A stretch of DNA of 64,000 nucleotides from Viridothelium virens (taxonomy: Eukaryota > Ascomycota > Dothideomycetes > Trypetheliales > Trypetheliaceae). The position numbers were made by a program, and so were the translations under genes. This document shows positions 33,681 to 45,152 of this stretch, in pieces. The notes under the pieces are model-generated. The model searched no databases, had not been told where the DNA came from, and saw only the letters and a list, made by a program, of their open reading frames with translations. Position 1 is the stretch's first letter. Every line of letters starts with the position of its first letter. Location: positions 248,001 through 312,000 of the forward strand of contig ML991799.1 of the NCBI GenBank assembly GCA_010094025.1, given 5' to 3'.

Positions 33681-34703
33681 AATCTTAGTTTGAAGAGTCT
33701 AATGACAAGGAGTTAGAAGATTGGAAGATCGCGGAATCAGCGGACGAGATGATTGCCAGATCTGGGCTCAGAACGCCAAACAATGCAGATAGTTATGATA
33801 ACTTTGAAACTCCGTACTTCGGACACGGAGAAAATCCACGCTGTTTCTGAAAGCGATGTTTACTGATGCGTTACTAATGAAGCCCTAGCGCAGCGGGGAA
33901 GATAAATCCTTCACGATAATGGGACATCCTACACGCTCGGCAAGTTCCGACTAAAACTGCGCAGCATTTCCCCTATCATGGAAAGAGAGTGCAAAACGGA
34001 TGCAATGGTCGACGAGGAGAGAGGCTCGGTGACAGTGTAATATTAATTCAACAGTCTAAGAAGCCAGCGGTACTTTCAGAAACGTGAGTTGCATTATGTC
34101 TACATACATGTTCTGCATGTTAGATAAAACTAAGTGCAACGCTGCGTGGCGGGTCGACACGCAAGAGTAATGGAGTGGAAGAGTGACGCGTGCGATAGTA
34201 AGCTTGGGATGGGAAAGTAGTATTAGACCAAAGAGCTAAGGACTGGCGCAGAAAGCCAAATGAAGACCAGGCAGAGATTGTTGACAATTTGTAGCCATGC
34301 CGGTCGCTAGCGTGGACGAGAGCTGCGCGATGGGATGCGAGTGATGACGAGAGAAATGATCGAGTGTAAGTGGGATGTTTCCGGTAAGAGAGGCTTGTCG
34401 TGGGGTTGGGTGTCAAGACTGGGTGTTCAAGAAATAAAGACGCTGGAATGCAAAGCCCTGGTCGAAGGCTCCCGTCATACGTCGTGAATCTCATTACTAT
34501 TCGGGGTTTCGAAAAGAAGGGTCGAAGTCCAGTAATTCTCGAAGTGTGGAAATAGGTTGAAGGATGAAGCACTTTTGGGGATCGCAAGCCAAGGCGAAGC
34601 GTCTGAGCGAGACGAAGGCGATGGCGTGCAAGTGAAGGCATTCTACCTATTCGGTAGTGATAGAGAAGGAGAAGGGGTTGCCCGAAGATTGGATTTGTGC
34701 CGG
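33681..34703. other. Spacer with GST promoter and 3' flank of the KH gene
   Basis: A 173-codon minus-strand open frame at 34120-34641 follows the KH gene stop but shows no family features and low sequence complexity; it is probably the KH gene's 3' untranslated region. Confidence 0.5.
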
Positions 34704-35935
34704 CTAGACACGATCTCCGTCCGGTGCTTGGCTCCTGCGCATCTTCTCCGCTTCCAGATTCTCGTACAACAGATATAGCGCCTTTTCGTTGGCGATTGCG
34801 CTACCGGTGATTGTGAACATTCTTTCCCCAGTGTCGTCGTGAGGTGCCTTGGCGATGGAGATCCGAGCGCCAGAGCTTTTCCTAATTTCGCTGATTTTGC
34901 TACCTCCACGGCCAATAATACAGCCAACCATATCTGAGGGAATGCTGATATTTTGGGTTTGGATCTCCTCGCCATCCTCGGTGGTCGTGGGCATTGGTGG
35001 GCGATCGCTACGATCAACAGCCGGGGGCCGTCTATTATATGATGGTCCATCGGTAAAGTCTGTCCCATTGCCTGTACGGCTGAAGGATCCGCCACGCATA
35101 CCACCTACTCCGTTGTTCAAGGGGGCACCGCCTGGCTGTACCCGAATCGCAGGATTGTACAGGACGGTACCATAGCCACGAGCTTCATCGTCAATCAAGC
35201 ATTTGCCTATTTCCCAGACGGCCTTTTCAATGCCATCAGGGCTACCTTGAACCTCAACAATGCGTTCGGTGGATTGAGGAAGCATCTCCTTTTGCGCAAC
35301 CATCCTTACGCCAGCACTGTCTTGGATCTGCTTAATCTTCAGACCTTGGCGACCGATGATGGTGCCCATTTGATTGTGAGAGATGAGGAGGCGGACAGCT
35401 GTAAATTATTTGTCAGTAATGAGGTCGAAGTTTTAGAACCCATGTTTCTTCGATAATAATTTAAGATACAAATCGTATGATCAAAGGCCTTTTATTTAGT
35501 AGAAGGTATGATAAATTGAAGCGCAGGATCAACGAATGGAGAAAAAGACTTACGATGTGTGTTTGGGTTAACAGCACCACCCATGCCCATCTGGGGTGCT
35601 CCCTTCAGTAGCGCATCCGCAACAATGCCATAGGCCTTTGCCATGGCCTCCAGCGAGCCAGTGACCGAAAGCACACGATCGTGGACGCCTTGAACGACCT
35701 TACTGACGCCAGCTCTAACTCCAGTCTTTTCGCGAAGGTCTGCAACATTCTGACCTGCCTTGCCGATAATGACGCCAGCTTCCTTGGAGGAGACAATGGC
35801 GCGCAGGGTCAAATTGGCCTGCGCATACTCTTCCTCGGTCCGCTGGGGAGCATCACCATCTTGAATATGAGTGTTATTCAGAGAGGAGGCAAGCTCATTT
35901 ACGTCCTGCGAGATAGACGCTTCTTCGGCAGACAT
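34704..35935 (-). CDS. Triple KH-domain RNA-binding protein (Rnc1/Pbp2/Hek2-like)
   Basis: Two exons, complement(35554..35935) and complement(34704..35398), with a 155-base intron, give 358 residues. Three KH domains of the poly(C)-binding type are evident from their GxxG loops: VIIGKAGQNVADLREKTG (about residues 54-71), GTIIGRQGLKIKQIQ (about 139-153) and GCIIGRGGSKISEIRKSSG (about 277-295). The Gly/Asn/Arg linker between KH2 and KH3 is low complexity. The layout matches fission-yeast Rnc1 and budding-yeast Pbp2/Hek2, which bind C-rich or stem-loop mRNA elements and control mRNA stability or localisation. The strong conservation of HNQMGTIIGRQGLKIKQIQ is typical of Pezizomycotina orthologues. 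No membrane or targeting signals; cytoplasm or nucleus expected. Confidence 0.93.
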
Positions 35936-36863
35936 CTTCGACGATACAGTATCTGAACTTCTGAACTAGATCTCGTCGTGCTCGTGGGTCAGGGAATATG
36001 TGAAGGCGATGGCGAAATTCGAGTATGGAGATACTCAGGTACCGAGCTCAAGAATCGAGGAGCTCTGAGGAGGAGGCAAGAGTAAAGTCGCAGGCTACAA
36101 AGCTGTTGAGCAATAATTTAGCTGCTTGATACGGGTACGACATGAGCTTGATTCGCACCTGCTTGATGTTGAGGAGCTCTGCGGAAGGAGCAGTTGGCAG
36201 TGGCGACGAGGGCAGCGGAGTCAGGGAAGTTGCACGCGAGGTGGGGCGGAGGATGAGAGAGAGAGTCGGCGGTGAAAGGTTTGAGGGGAGTGCGAGCGGA
36301 AGGATGGGGAGAGAGGAGGATTTTGAAGGAGGTTCGAGAGGAAGAGAGTGACTTGGAAGGTGAGCGTGATGGGTGGGTGGAAAGAGATTGGAGAAAGAGG
36401 TGGAGGCGTGAGTGGGTGTGGGTGGGTGGGTGGGTGTGGGTGTGGGCAGAGAATAATGGCAGATGGAAATGCTTAGGTGCTTAGGTGCTTAGGTGCTTAG
36501 TTGCTTCCATGGGTGCTTAGTCCACGCTCGGGTGGGTGAGGGCGGCTGCGGGCCGGCTGCCGTTGTCACACTCGACCCGTCACTGCCCTTTCTTCCTTTC
36601 GTCTTCTCCTCTTACCGTACTTGGCCCTGTCATCCCAGTATTAATCCGCGGCTATGGACGCGTCCTCCTCGTCTCCTGCTTCGACATGCTACTTTAGACC
36701 AATAGCATGCCTGCTGCTACCGCGTCTTGGCTACGGACTTGATCGAAACGAACCTAGGTACAGCTTGGAAGGCAACGACTCCAACTTAGAACCTGACATA
36801 AACCAGTCCAGCGAATGCTGTTTTGTTAAGGAAGATAAGTAACGGACATTGCTCGTAACTTTT
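35936..36863. other. Spacer with purine/GT-rich leader of the KH gene
   Basis: Contains strand-asymmetric G-rich DNA (gggtggg runs near 36410-36446), which is C/A/pyrimidine-rich on the KH gene's sense strand and may be its promoter or leader. An octamer repeat follows at its right. No protein-coding gene supported. Confidence 0.55.
36471..36494. repeat. Octamer tandem repeat gcttaggt
   Basis: Three perfect copies followed by degenerate copies to about 36520 (gcttag, gtgcttag). About 540 bases before the KH gene start. Confidence 0.8.
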
Positions 36864-38153
36864 CTATTTTCCCGCTTCAAAAACGACCTTCTGAGCTTTC
36901 ATTTTGTCAAATATGTCATACCCTTCTACTGCTTCCGACAATGGCATGATCTTGTCGGACATGAACCTGCAAGGAATCAGGCTTTAACAACATCAGGCCA
37001 TGATTATCGGCAATGCACTTACCCAAGCAGATGCTGCTTTTTCTCCAGCATCTTCAATGCTTGCGGGAATATCGATCGGACCGGGCAGCGACCCATCTGG
37101 ACTCGAAGGTTCTTACCGTATGCTTGGTTCCCCGTCCACGGAATCTGCAGTAAAATTTTTGCATCAGTCTCATGTTCTGATTTGTCAGATGTGCCGCTGA
37201 ACTCCCAAGGCTCAGCTCTGCGAGAGACTTTCAAACTCCAAGGTGTCTCAGGCTCACCTCTCCATTGTGCACACCAACGCTACTGATAACACCCCAAGGC
37301 CTTAGCAGCTCAAAGCCCATCTTTAACGCCGGACTCAGACCGACAACTTCAATCACCACATCTGCACCTCTTCCATCAGTAAGTTCTTTTACCTAATAGT
37401 CAAGTGTAGTTAGCACAAATCATCTTCCAAGGACCATTGATAGTTCACCCTCTTATCCAACCCCTCCCGATCCTTTTGAAAATTCCATGGCTCTGCTCCT
37501 AAGCTCTTTGCCAATTCCAACCTGCTCTCCACACTATCCACGGCCAGTAAGTGCTTCGGCTTATAATCCTCGGCATTGATGCACGCACACAACCCCACCG
37601 GTCCACACCCAATGAGCACCACCGTCAAGTCCCGAATCTGCTCTGGCGCAAAATTGCTGAATGCATTACTCGCCGCAAAATATCCCGTCGGGAAGATATC
37701 TGCCATCAGCACCAACACGTTCTCCTTAATCTCCGGCGGGGCCTTCATCACCGTCGCATCCGCCAGTGGTACCCTCACATACTCGGCCTGCGCTCCATCC
37801 AATGCTGCGGTCCCGAACAACAGGCACTTCTCGCACCGCGAACTGTGTCCGTCGCGGCAGTAGAAGCACTCTCCACACGATGTCGTGAATGGCGACACGA
37901 TGCGGTCGCCCTTCGCAACGCTCTTGACTGCGGATCCGGCCTCGACTACGCTGCCGGTGAACTCGTGGCCCATGATGAAGCCGGTTGGGGAGGGCTGGTG
38001 GCCGCGGAAGACGTGCAGCTCTGAGCCGCAGAGCGCTGTATATTCGACCTTGACGAGGATGTCCGTTGGGTCACGGATGGTGGGCACCGGGCGATCTTCG
38101 AGAGCGACGACGTGAGGAGATTTGAAGACGACGGCTTTCATGGTGTTCGACAT
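36864..38153 (-). CDS. Zinc-dependent alcohol dehydrogenase (MDR superfamily)
   Basis: Four exons, complement(37449..38153, 37258..37392, 37023..37144, 36864..36966), join exactly to 354 residues. Catalytic zinc ligands are Cys42 (ALCGSE) and His63-Glu64 (GHEF); Asp152 in ADIFPTGY takes the third-ligand position, as in formaldehyde-dismutase/glutathione-independent formaldehyde dehydrogenase-like members. The structural zinc site is intact: Cys93, 96, 99 and 107 (CGECFYC plus SSRC). The Rossmann motif GCGPVG lies at 182-187, and DSVESRLELAKSLGA suggests an acidic residue binding NAD rather than NADP. The C-terminus reads DIFDKMKAQKVVFEAGK. I start at MSNTMKAVVF because the 42 upstream in-frame residues do not resemble the family. 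Substrate unknown; cytosolic. Confidence 0.92.
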
Positions 38154-40749
38154 CTTCGGGACAGGCTTTTTAGAAGTTGGTGACGCGCTTGCGAAGAAGG
38201 AAGTGTTTGATAGGCTTTCGTAGAAGAAATAGACGCTATCTTTCTTAGTTGCCCACTGGTGGACTTCACCTGGAGTCAACCTGGATGGGAGGGAAGCCTA
38301 CTTCTCGAAACTGCGAGAGAGTACACACTCGGCCTTGGACAAAAGCACGTTGAAGTCATCGCAGCCATGGCGCTGGGTATATGTAGCTGCGAATCTCTGG
38401 GACCGCGGCACCCATGTCCGAGGTTTGCAAGGACTGCGGGGTCAGGGATCAAGGTAAGGTAAGGTGCTATGCTTAGTAGGAAAGATACATACCTTACTCT
38501 ACGTAAGTATGCGGGGCACTCGACTTTAACTTCCTGCCTTACGACCTTGGGAAGTGACCCTCATTGGCTACTGGCCTGCCATTAATTGGAGATGTTGACA
38601 AAGTCTCAGACTAAACGGAACGTTTGCGGCGCAGCTTTGCTGCACAGTCTGCCCAAACAACAAAAGCAATTTGCATTTGACCACAAGTTATTCGGCTCAA
38701 CCCAGGTCAATAAATACAATAACTGCAAAGCCACCCAGCAGCGCAAGCAGCGCAGAAGCCTGGCTCAGACAGCGCCCCATTGAAAGCCTAATATTTGGTG
38801 AAGATGCCTGGGTTTTCCCGCTGGACCGCATTCTATATTGCTTGTTGAGAGAAGAGTAATGTTCAAATCAGGCTATCTGGAGACATTCTTTGATGCTGAA
38901 ATGGAGGCGAGCGGTCCAAGGATATGGGGTTTTGATACGCTGGCGGCTAATTTAGAGCGGGAAGCAGAACGGATTGCGTTTCGCGCATTCAGGAGCCTGT
39001 TGTTCATATTCTACCAATGCTCGAGGATGTATTGCCATTGACTTCAGAAATCCCGGCATGCTAGCAATCGAGGGAGTCTTACCAAATATTCTCGAGTTGA
39101 CTTCTTGAGCTCGGAAATAAGAAAACCAGCCAGAGGCGGGAAAGGTAGGGTAATCTCGTGAACTCGCTTGATACTGACAGGCCGAGGTTCTGTTGGTATA
39201 TGTATATGTATAGCGCTTGGATGAATCCACAAATTTGCTGAGATAAAGAGTGGACGCTCGCACTCTATCCTTCACGAGCTGACACGGGCTTGGGCTGACG
39301 ACGAATGAGGCTGAATGTCGCAGATGTCTCATCTTGAGAAATATACCGCTCTACCAGTAAGACTTGTTTGAATAAGCGTGTTTCCCAGGCGTAAACGGCA
39401 TACGGGGTATCCTATTGGCACATCCCTCTCTTAGAACTGTACCTCTTTGCAACATCGATTCCGCATATCCACAAATTTTTTCCCAGATACTGTACCGCTC
39501 TTCGGAGTGATCCGGTCGTCACAAGGATGTCCTTTGTCATGCTGAGTCGGAGATCCACAGCTGCAATCTGCATTGCATCCGTATTGAGTCACCAGATGCC
39601 GGCCCTTCCGATCGGATCTCTGGGACCCATAGCCAAGCAGTGCGTGTGAGAGAGAGAAGAATCAGCAAGTTGCAAGGGTATAGCTGCATCCGTGGTGCCA
39701 TCTTGCTCCATGTCTTCGGAAACAGGGCCAGAAGAAGTAGGATCGCCTGTATGAGAATACCATCCGTGGCTTTTATTAAGGCCAGCGCGCGGAAGAACTG
39801 CTGCTCTCGTTACAGCGCATGAGCGGAAGACTGCTATGAAGGGAAAAGGCAGTTCTTGTATTTTTTCTGCTGAACCTCATCAATATTCTTCGCTCATATC
39901 GGAGTGATGGTGTAGTCCGTCGTAGACTGCAGTGCACGGACGAGTTACTGAGACATCGATAAGTCTAGCGCCAGTGCGGCGTGGGTCCGGAGAAGGACCC
40001 CCCCCCCCCCCTCTTTTTTCAATCGCGGAGGTGTAAAAACTCCGCATTTTGACAAAATGGCCGAAAACTTTTTTCAGAATCTCGAGACAAAATTGATATC
40101 GATTGGTAGCGCGTGGCTCTAAGAGTTGACCTTCGTATTGCCAACATGATCGGTGTTGTGGAGTATGAGCTAGACGGGAAGGGAGACGGATTGGGGGTGG
40201 ATTTGTATGGAGACGACGGTTTACAGCAAAAATTGGGGGTCTGAGTTTTTGAAACATATTTACACTTATGAAACAAAATGTCTCACTGAGTTCACCTTCG
40301 AGTTCTGAGTATAATCGAGAAGGCGGATGGGGAGTTGTGGGGGACGAAAGGTGGACGACAAGAACGAAGAAGTGCCTATGGAAAGCCCCCGGGAACGACA
40401 TTTTTGTCGAGAATATCTGACTTGAAATCCTACTTGGATAGTGTCAGAGAGATCTCACGGAACATGACCGACATGTCTTCAGCCTAAGATGACACTGATA
40501 TACCCCGTAGCGTAGAAAGGTTAGCATCGCCTTCGCCGTCTAACCCCAAAAAATATGTATAGCAAGTTGGCCGAACCAAGACTATCAAGAATCTCCTGCT
40601 CACTATCTCTATCGAATATTATTAGCCAAAGATTTACGTATGGTATATGTATGCATTGCAGGCCGGCATTCGTTCAATCTCTACCTAAGATCATCCACAG
40701 TCGTTCCGCATCTTCTCGCACATCATACTCCTGACCTCTCAACCAGTGA
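38154..40749. other. Long gene-poor spacer
   Basis: About 2.6 kb between the ADH start and the nucleoside hydrolase stop. It contains a run of 14 C at 39998-40011. Short open frames have no recognisable features. No RNA gene or mobile-element ends recognised. Confidence 0.6.
39998..40011. repeat. Run of 14 C
   Basis: Homopolymer followed by a T-rich string. One of several G/C homopolymers in spacers and introns of this window (21534-21543, 25522-25530, 52990-52998). Confidence 0.85.
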
Positions 40750-42196
40750 TCAAGTCATTCTCTCTGCCCTGCTCAGACACAAATCCACCGTCTCCCAAAA
40801 CCGCGCTACATTCACCCCCCTTGGAATCCTCACTCCGTCCCTGTCACCCTCGACCTTGCGCGCCACCGTCCTTCCAACTTGGCCCACCCCCTTCTTTCCC
40901 CCAGACCCTGTTACGTCCCCAATCGCATCATCTCTCACCACATCCACAGACCAACGTTCTCGTTCTCCTGTCTCTCGGCCGTCTCGGAACAGCGCCGGCG
41001 CAAAGACAGCAGCGACAGCTAGGGGATCGTGGAGCGGTGGGCCGGTAGTCATGCCGAAGACTTCGGCATAGGTGGTGGCGAAGAAGATGAGGATTTCATG
41101 GAAGAGGGGTCGAACGGAAGGACGGGTGATAGATGAGATGGAGGAAGCGGGTATGGAAGGCGGCGCTGTGGTGCCGTGGAGGAGTTTGGCGCGCACAGAC
41201 TCGGTAGCAAAGACGAGATGAGTAATGTCGAGAGGGATGAGAGTGGTTTTCGCAGCAAGAGCCGGATTGGAGAAGAGGGAATGGGCGGCTTCGGGATCGC
41301 ACTACAGTGGGTGCTTCGTTAGTCGTGGAATAGACTCAGCAGTAATAGAGGAGACAGGTAGGCCGCGTTGATGCTCAGAGGAGAAGGGGGATGCATACGA
41401 AGATGTTGAACTCGGCGTACGGCGTCCAGTTACCAAAACTGTTGCTACCGTAGTTCTTAGTTCCCAATTTCGCCTCGTTAAACCCGCCGCCGACGACACC
41501 ACCCATGATGCTGAGACCGGCGATGTGTGATACCAGGTCAGGATGCAAGAGGAAGAGTATCGCAACATTGGTGAGAGCTCCTGTGGCGACGAGCCAAGCG
41601 GATTGGGGCGGACTGGATCTTAGCGCGCTATACATCGCTTCGATAGCGGATGTATTGATTTGTGCAGGCATAATCGGATTCGGAAGGAGCGTGGTCCCAT
41701 CAAGGCCGGAGCTGCCTGCAAAACTATGATTAGAAGGGACCTTGGAGGCTGATGGGTAGGCGAGCGAGATACCATGAATTGCAGCCGCATGCGCTGGAGC
41801 TCTACAAAAAGGCTTGGAAGCCCCAGAATAGACTGGTATATCTCGACGGCCTATAGCTTCAAGAACAGCGAGTGTGTTGTAAGTCGTATTTTCGAGAGGA
41901 GCATTCCCGTGAACGGTGCTAATCCCCAGTAGCTTCAACGATGGGTGCATCGACGCCATCAGAATAGCAAAAGAATCCTAGTGTCGTGGCTCTCAGCTTC
42001 CACATTTTGCTCTGACAAGTTCCGGAAGAGACTACATACATCATGTCCTATCACTGGATTAGTATATAGCACAAACGGGGTCTTGAAGGTCCAAACCCGT
42101 ATCGCAGTCAAGCCATAGATTAGTGGGTCGAAAACCAGCCTTCGAGTAAAACTCCCAAAGGGCGGAAGGATCCTCAGGTATTTCTTGTTTGTCCAT
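40750..42196 (-). CDS. Inosine/uridine-preferring nucleoside hydrolase
   Basis: Four exons, complement(42097..42196, 42040..42047, 41399..41977, 40750..41301), give 412 residues. The calcium-binding active-site motif DxDxGxDD is residues 30-37 (D30, D32, D36, D37); its Gly34-His35-Asp36 part is supplied by an 8-base microexon between 49- and 62-base introns. Other family features: LLGISTVHGNAPLENTTYNTL (the Asn/His helix), VYSGASKP, LVATGALTNVA, IMGGVVGGGFN, AEFNIFCDPEAA (intron 3 falls between F and C), LIPLDITHLV and HDPLAVAA (the HDP-type second Asp/His site). Members split purine or pyrimidine ribonucleosides to base and ribose. No signal peptide, so a cytosolic salvage enzyme is likely. 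A basic insert near the C-terminus is probably a surface loop. Confidence 0.92.
42040..42047 (-). other. 8-base microexon of the nucleoside hydrolase gene
   Basis: Minus strand GACATGAT, flanked by GATAG acceptor and GTATGT donor. It completes Gly34 and encodes His35-Asp36. The upstream intron has a weak GTTTGG donor but a strong ATACTAATCC branch site. Without it the flanking exons neither keep frame nor restore the DxDxGxDD motif. Confidence 0.85.
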
Positions 42197-42923
42197 GCTA
42201 ATCAAAGATTCAAACAATTGGTCTGAAGGAACAAATACGGTTGTGTCAAAGAGCGACTGAATTTTTCAGATTGTCCGGAATTTAGAGACTAGAGTGAGAT
42301 TGTGCTGTTACCATTTTGAAAGTAATTGAAGTATAACCAACGGAACACATGCATGCAAACACCGTCTAGCCCTCTATGCAGACTTTGTTGGCATGATGAC
42401 TTGCATCGGTCTGTTTGTGTAGGAATTCCGTTTGTAGAGATATCGGCGTCGGGCCGGAAAATATCGTAATCGCGCAAGGAAAGCGCAGGGAAAGTCGTCG
42501 ATCTTTTGAACCTTCACATTTTCCGGGGGCCACTATTACGATAGTTCAGATGCTGGAAAGGAAAGGACTTCATCAAGGGATTTTGGGTAGCCCTTTCTCT
42601 ATCCAGTATAACCCAAATAGGTCCTTAGGAGATATCGAGCTATAAGGGGCTGCCTTCCTTGCTTTTTCCAGCCTTGAGCGCTTCCTTTATAATGCAGCGC
42701 CAATGATTTGTCCTTAGGCACCAACTCAAGGCTGACAACCTCACCACTCGGTCGCTGACAGACTGAGGTGATGGCATGACCTAATTACAGCTGTACACGT
42801 AAGAGAGGGACGACTCTCCGAAACGACGCCTCCGAATGTAATGATAATGTTTTGATGGGGATGAGACTTTAGTCGACCGACAAGGCTGATAACATCTTTG
42901 AGCTTCTCTCGAGCGTATCCAGC
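42197..42923. other. Divergent promoter region
   Basis: Lies between the starts of the nucleoside hydrolase (-) and the ferric-reductase-like gene (+). Several GATA words occur (for example CTGATAAC near 42886) but none fits a full iron-repressor consensus. No gene. Confidence 0.5.
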
Positions 42924-44840
42924 ATGGCCTTGGGATGGCATTTCGTTGACCTCACTGATGAGCAGAAAGCGCAAAGGAGAATTACTCTTGATATCGCGGC
43001 GAATGTCGCCCAATACTCAGCTTTAATTCCTCTGTTGTGTCTTCAGATCTATTTTCTCTTTCTAGTATTAGGCAACAGACGCAGCTCCCAACATGGTCGT
43101 CTGACTGCTCCCTCTCTCTATCTGTATCCGCCAGCTGGAGATAGACTTCGATGGTCTAGTCGAATACGAAGGGTTATAACGGATCTCGTATGGTGGGCTG
43201 GTACCCCAGTTGGAAGGGAATGGGGTACCACGGGTGAATGGCTTCTTGGGGCGATTTGGGGAGCATGGCTTTTGCTACTCTCCACGGTGTATACTGGAAA
43301 CGGTATGAGCTTCAGTCATTTCAGCCTTGCTGTTGTGTTTCCCTACCGAACTTTCCATCCATTATCTCCTACCACGGACCATTGCTGAGTAGATCAATCT
43401 CAAGACTATTTCCACGTCACGAAGCGTTTCGGCATTGTCGCAGCCTCTCAACTACCGCTTCACTACCTCCTGGCACTTAAGAGTCCATACTCGCCGCTGC
43501 AGTTGCTCACGCGACTATCCCACGAACAGTTGAACCGCGGTCACCAGGTGCTAGGAAGGACAATCACCGTTTTCTTCTACGCTCATGGGGTCCTCTACCT
43601 CAATTTTTTCATCCAAAGCCACTCACTTCTTTCGCACCTCAAAGGTCGTGTAGTTCTCCTTGGGCTACTCGGCCTCATCTCCTTCACCCTCATCGGCACC
43701 ACCTCTCTCAGCGTCCTCCGCACCCGTTCCTACCGCCTCTTCTACATCACCCACATCACCCTCGCCACGCTCCTCCTCCCCATCCTCTTCTTCCACGTCC
43801 ACCACATCCGCCTCTACATCTGGGAATCCCTCCTCATCTGCCTCCTCCACTCCCTCTCCCGCTACCTCTCCACCCGCACCCTCCGCGCCCGCATCTCCCT
43901 CCTCCCCAGCAGCAGCACTCCCCTCCTCAAAATCGACATCCCGCTCCCCCAACCACACTCAGCCACCTGGCGTCCAGGCGACCACGTCTACCTCAGCCTC
44001 CCACCCCAACACGACCTCAACACCCCAGCGCACCTCCTCCACCGTATCCTCGCCAGCACGCGCTCCAACCCCTTCACCATCGCCTCCAACCCGCTTCGCG
44101 ACGGCACCATCACGCTGATCGCGCGCGTGCGCGACGGCTCCACCAAGCGCCTCGCAGACGTCGCTGATTCGGGCTCTGACCGCGCAGTGAAGGTTCGAGT
44201 CGAGGGGCCCTATGGCGCGGTGCGGCATCTGCCTGACCTTAGGCTGTTCGACCGGGTGCTGTTGGTCGCGGGGGGTGTGGGCGGCACGTTTGCGGTGCCG
44301 ATATTTCGGGGGCTGCGATCTGCGGGGCGGCTGGGCGCTGAGGCAGGGGAGAGTGGGGGGAAGGTGCGGTTGGTGTGGTTTGTGAGGGGGGAGGCGGATG
44401 CGGAGTGGGCGGTTCCGAAGGAGGAAGAGGAGAGGGAAGCGTGGAGGCGTGATATGGAGATTGTGGTGACGGGAGGGAGGACTGCTACGGGTGCAATGGT
44501 GAACGGGAAACGGGTTGTCGGAGGGAGAAAGCAGGATAATGTTGACTCTGGTGCCGAGGAAGACATTGAGCTCGCGGAACGAGAGGGTTTGTTGGATGAG
44601 GATTCGGTCGATGATGACAACGGAGGCGATGCACGGAAAAGTGGCAACATCCAAGCCGCAAGAGGTAGGGAACGTCTCGTAGAGTGTCTTGATGAACTAT
44701 TTGCGGGAGGGAATGGAGAGGTCATGGCGGTCCTGGTCTGTGGACCACCAGCTATGGGCCGCTCCGTTCGCGCCCAGGTGCGGCAGCGAGCCAGACACGG
44801 TATGCAAGTTTTCTTTCATGCAGAAGAGTTTGGATTGTGA
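42924..44840 (+). CDS. Ferric-reductase-type transmembrane oxidoreductase
   Basis: Two exons (42924..43302 and 43393..44840) with a 90-base intron give 608 residues. The N-terminal half is a b-type cytochrome membrane domain: hydrophobic helices at residues about 28-48 and 108-122, then QLPLHYLLAL, the SHEQLNRGHQVLGR helix and YAHGVLYLNFF with the paired heme His, then HITLATLLLPILFFHVHHIRL. The cytosolic half has an FAD-binding barrel (HSATWRPGDHVYLSLP, NPFTIAS) and an NAD(P)H-binding domain (VLLVAGGVGGTFAVPIF, AVLVCGPPAMG, terminal FFHAEEFGL). These proteins pass electrons from NADPH across the membrane to ferric or cupric ions. A ~120-residue acidic insert (EEDIELAEREGLLDEDSVDD) sits between the last two nucleotide-binding motifs, an odd feature probably forming a disordered loop. 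Confidence 0.9.
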
Positions 44841-45152
44841 GACATTGGTGTTTATTATGTTCGTTCATAACACCCGTTCGGATTGAATTCTACCATGAGC
44901 GGTGGAAAGGTAATGGATTGATATGATTTCGAGAATGGGACGCTTATCATCCTAAGCGAATATACCTATCTTCGCAAGATGTATTCCGGTCATCAATGTT
45001 TGGAGTTGTATGTCGATCGAGTTCATGAATTTGAAGGATGAATTATAGCTTTACGTACGGCAATGAGATAGAAAGTGGTACAATCTGATGATAGGCATGT
45101 TGTTTCTGGAACCTAGACTAGCAACTATCTTGAAAGTCACCAGGGGCACTGC
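44841..45152. other. Spacer between convergent genes
   Basis: 3' flanks of the ferric-reductase-like gene (+) and cysteine dioxygenase gene (-). Nothing else seen. Confidence 0.55.

Noticed and set aside
34120-34641. 173-codon minus-strand open frame after the KH gene
   Set aside because: No family features, no splice link to the KH frame; probably 3' untranslated sequence.
39880-40401. 173-codon minus-strand open frame spanning the C14 run
   Set aside because: The Gly run comes from the homopolymer; no start context or conserved motif.
43660-44118. Ser/Thr/Pro-rich open frame inside the ferric-reductase-like gene
   Set aside because: Out-of-frame shadow of pyrimidine-rich codons in a well-supported gene.
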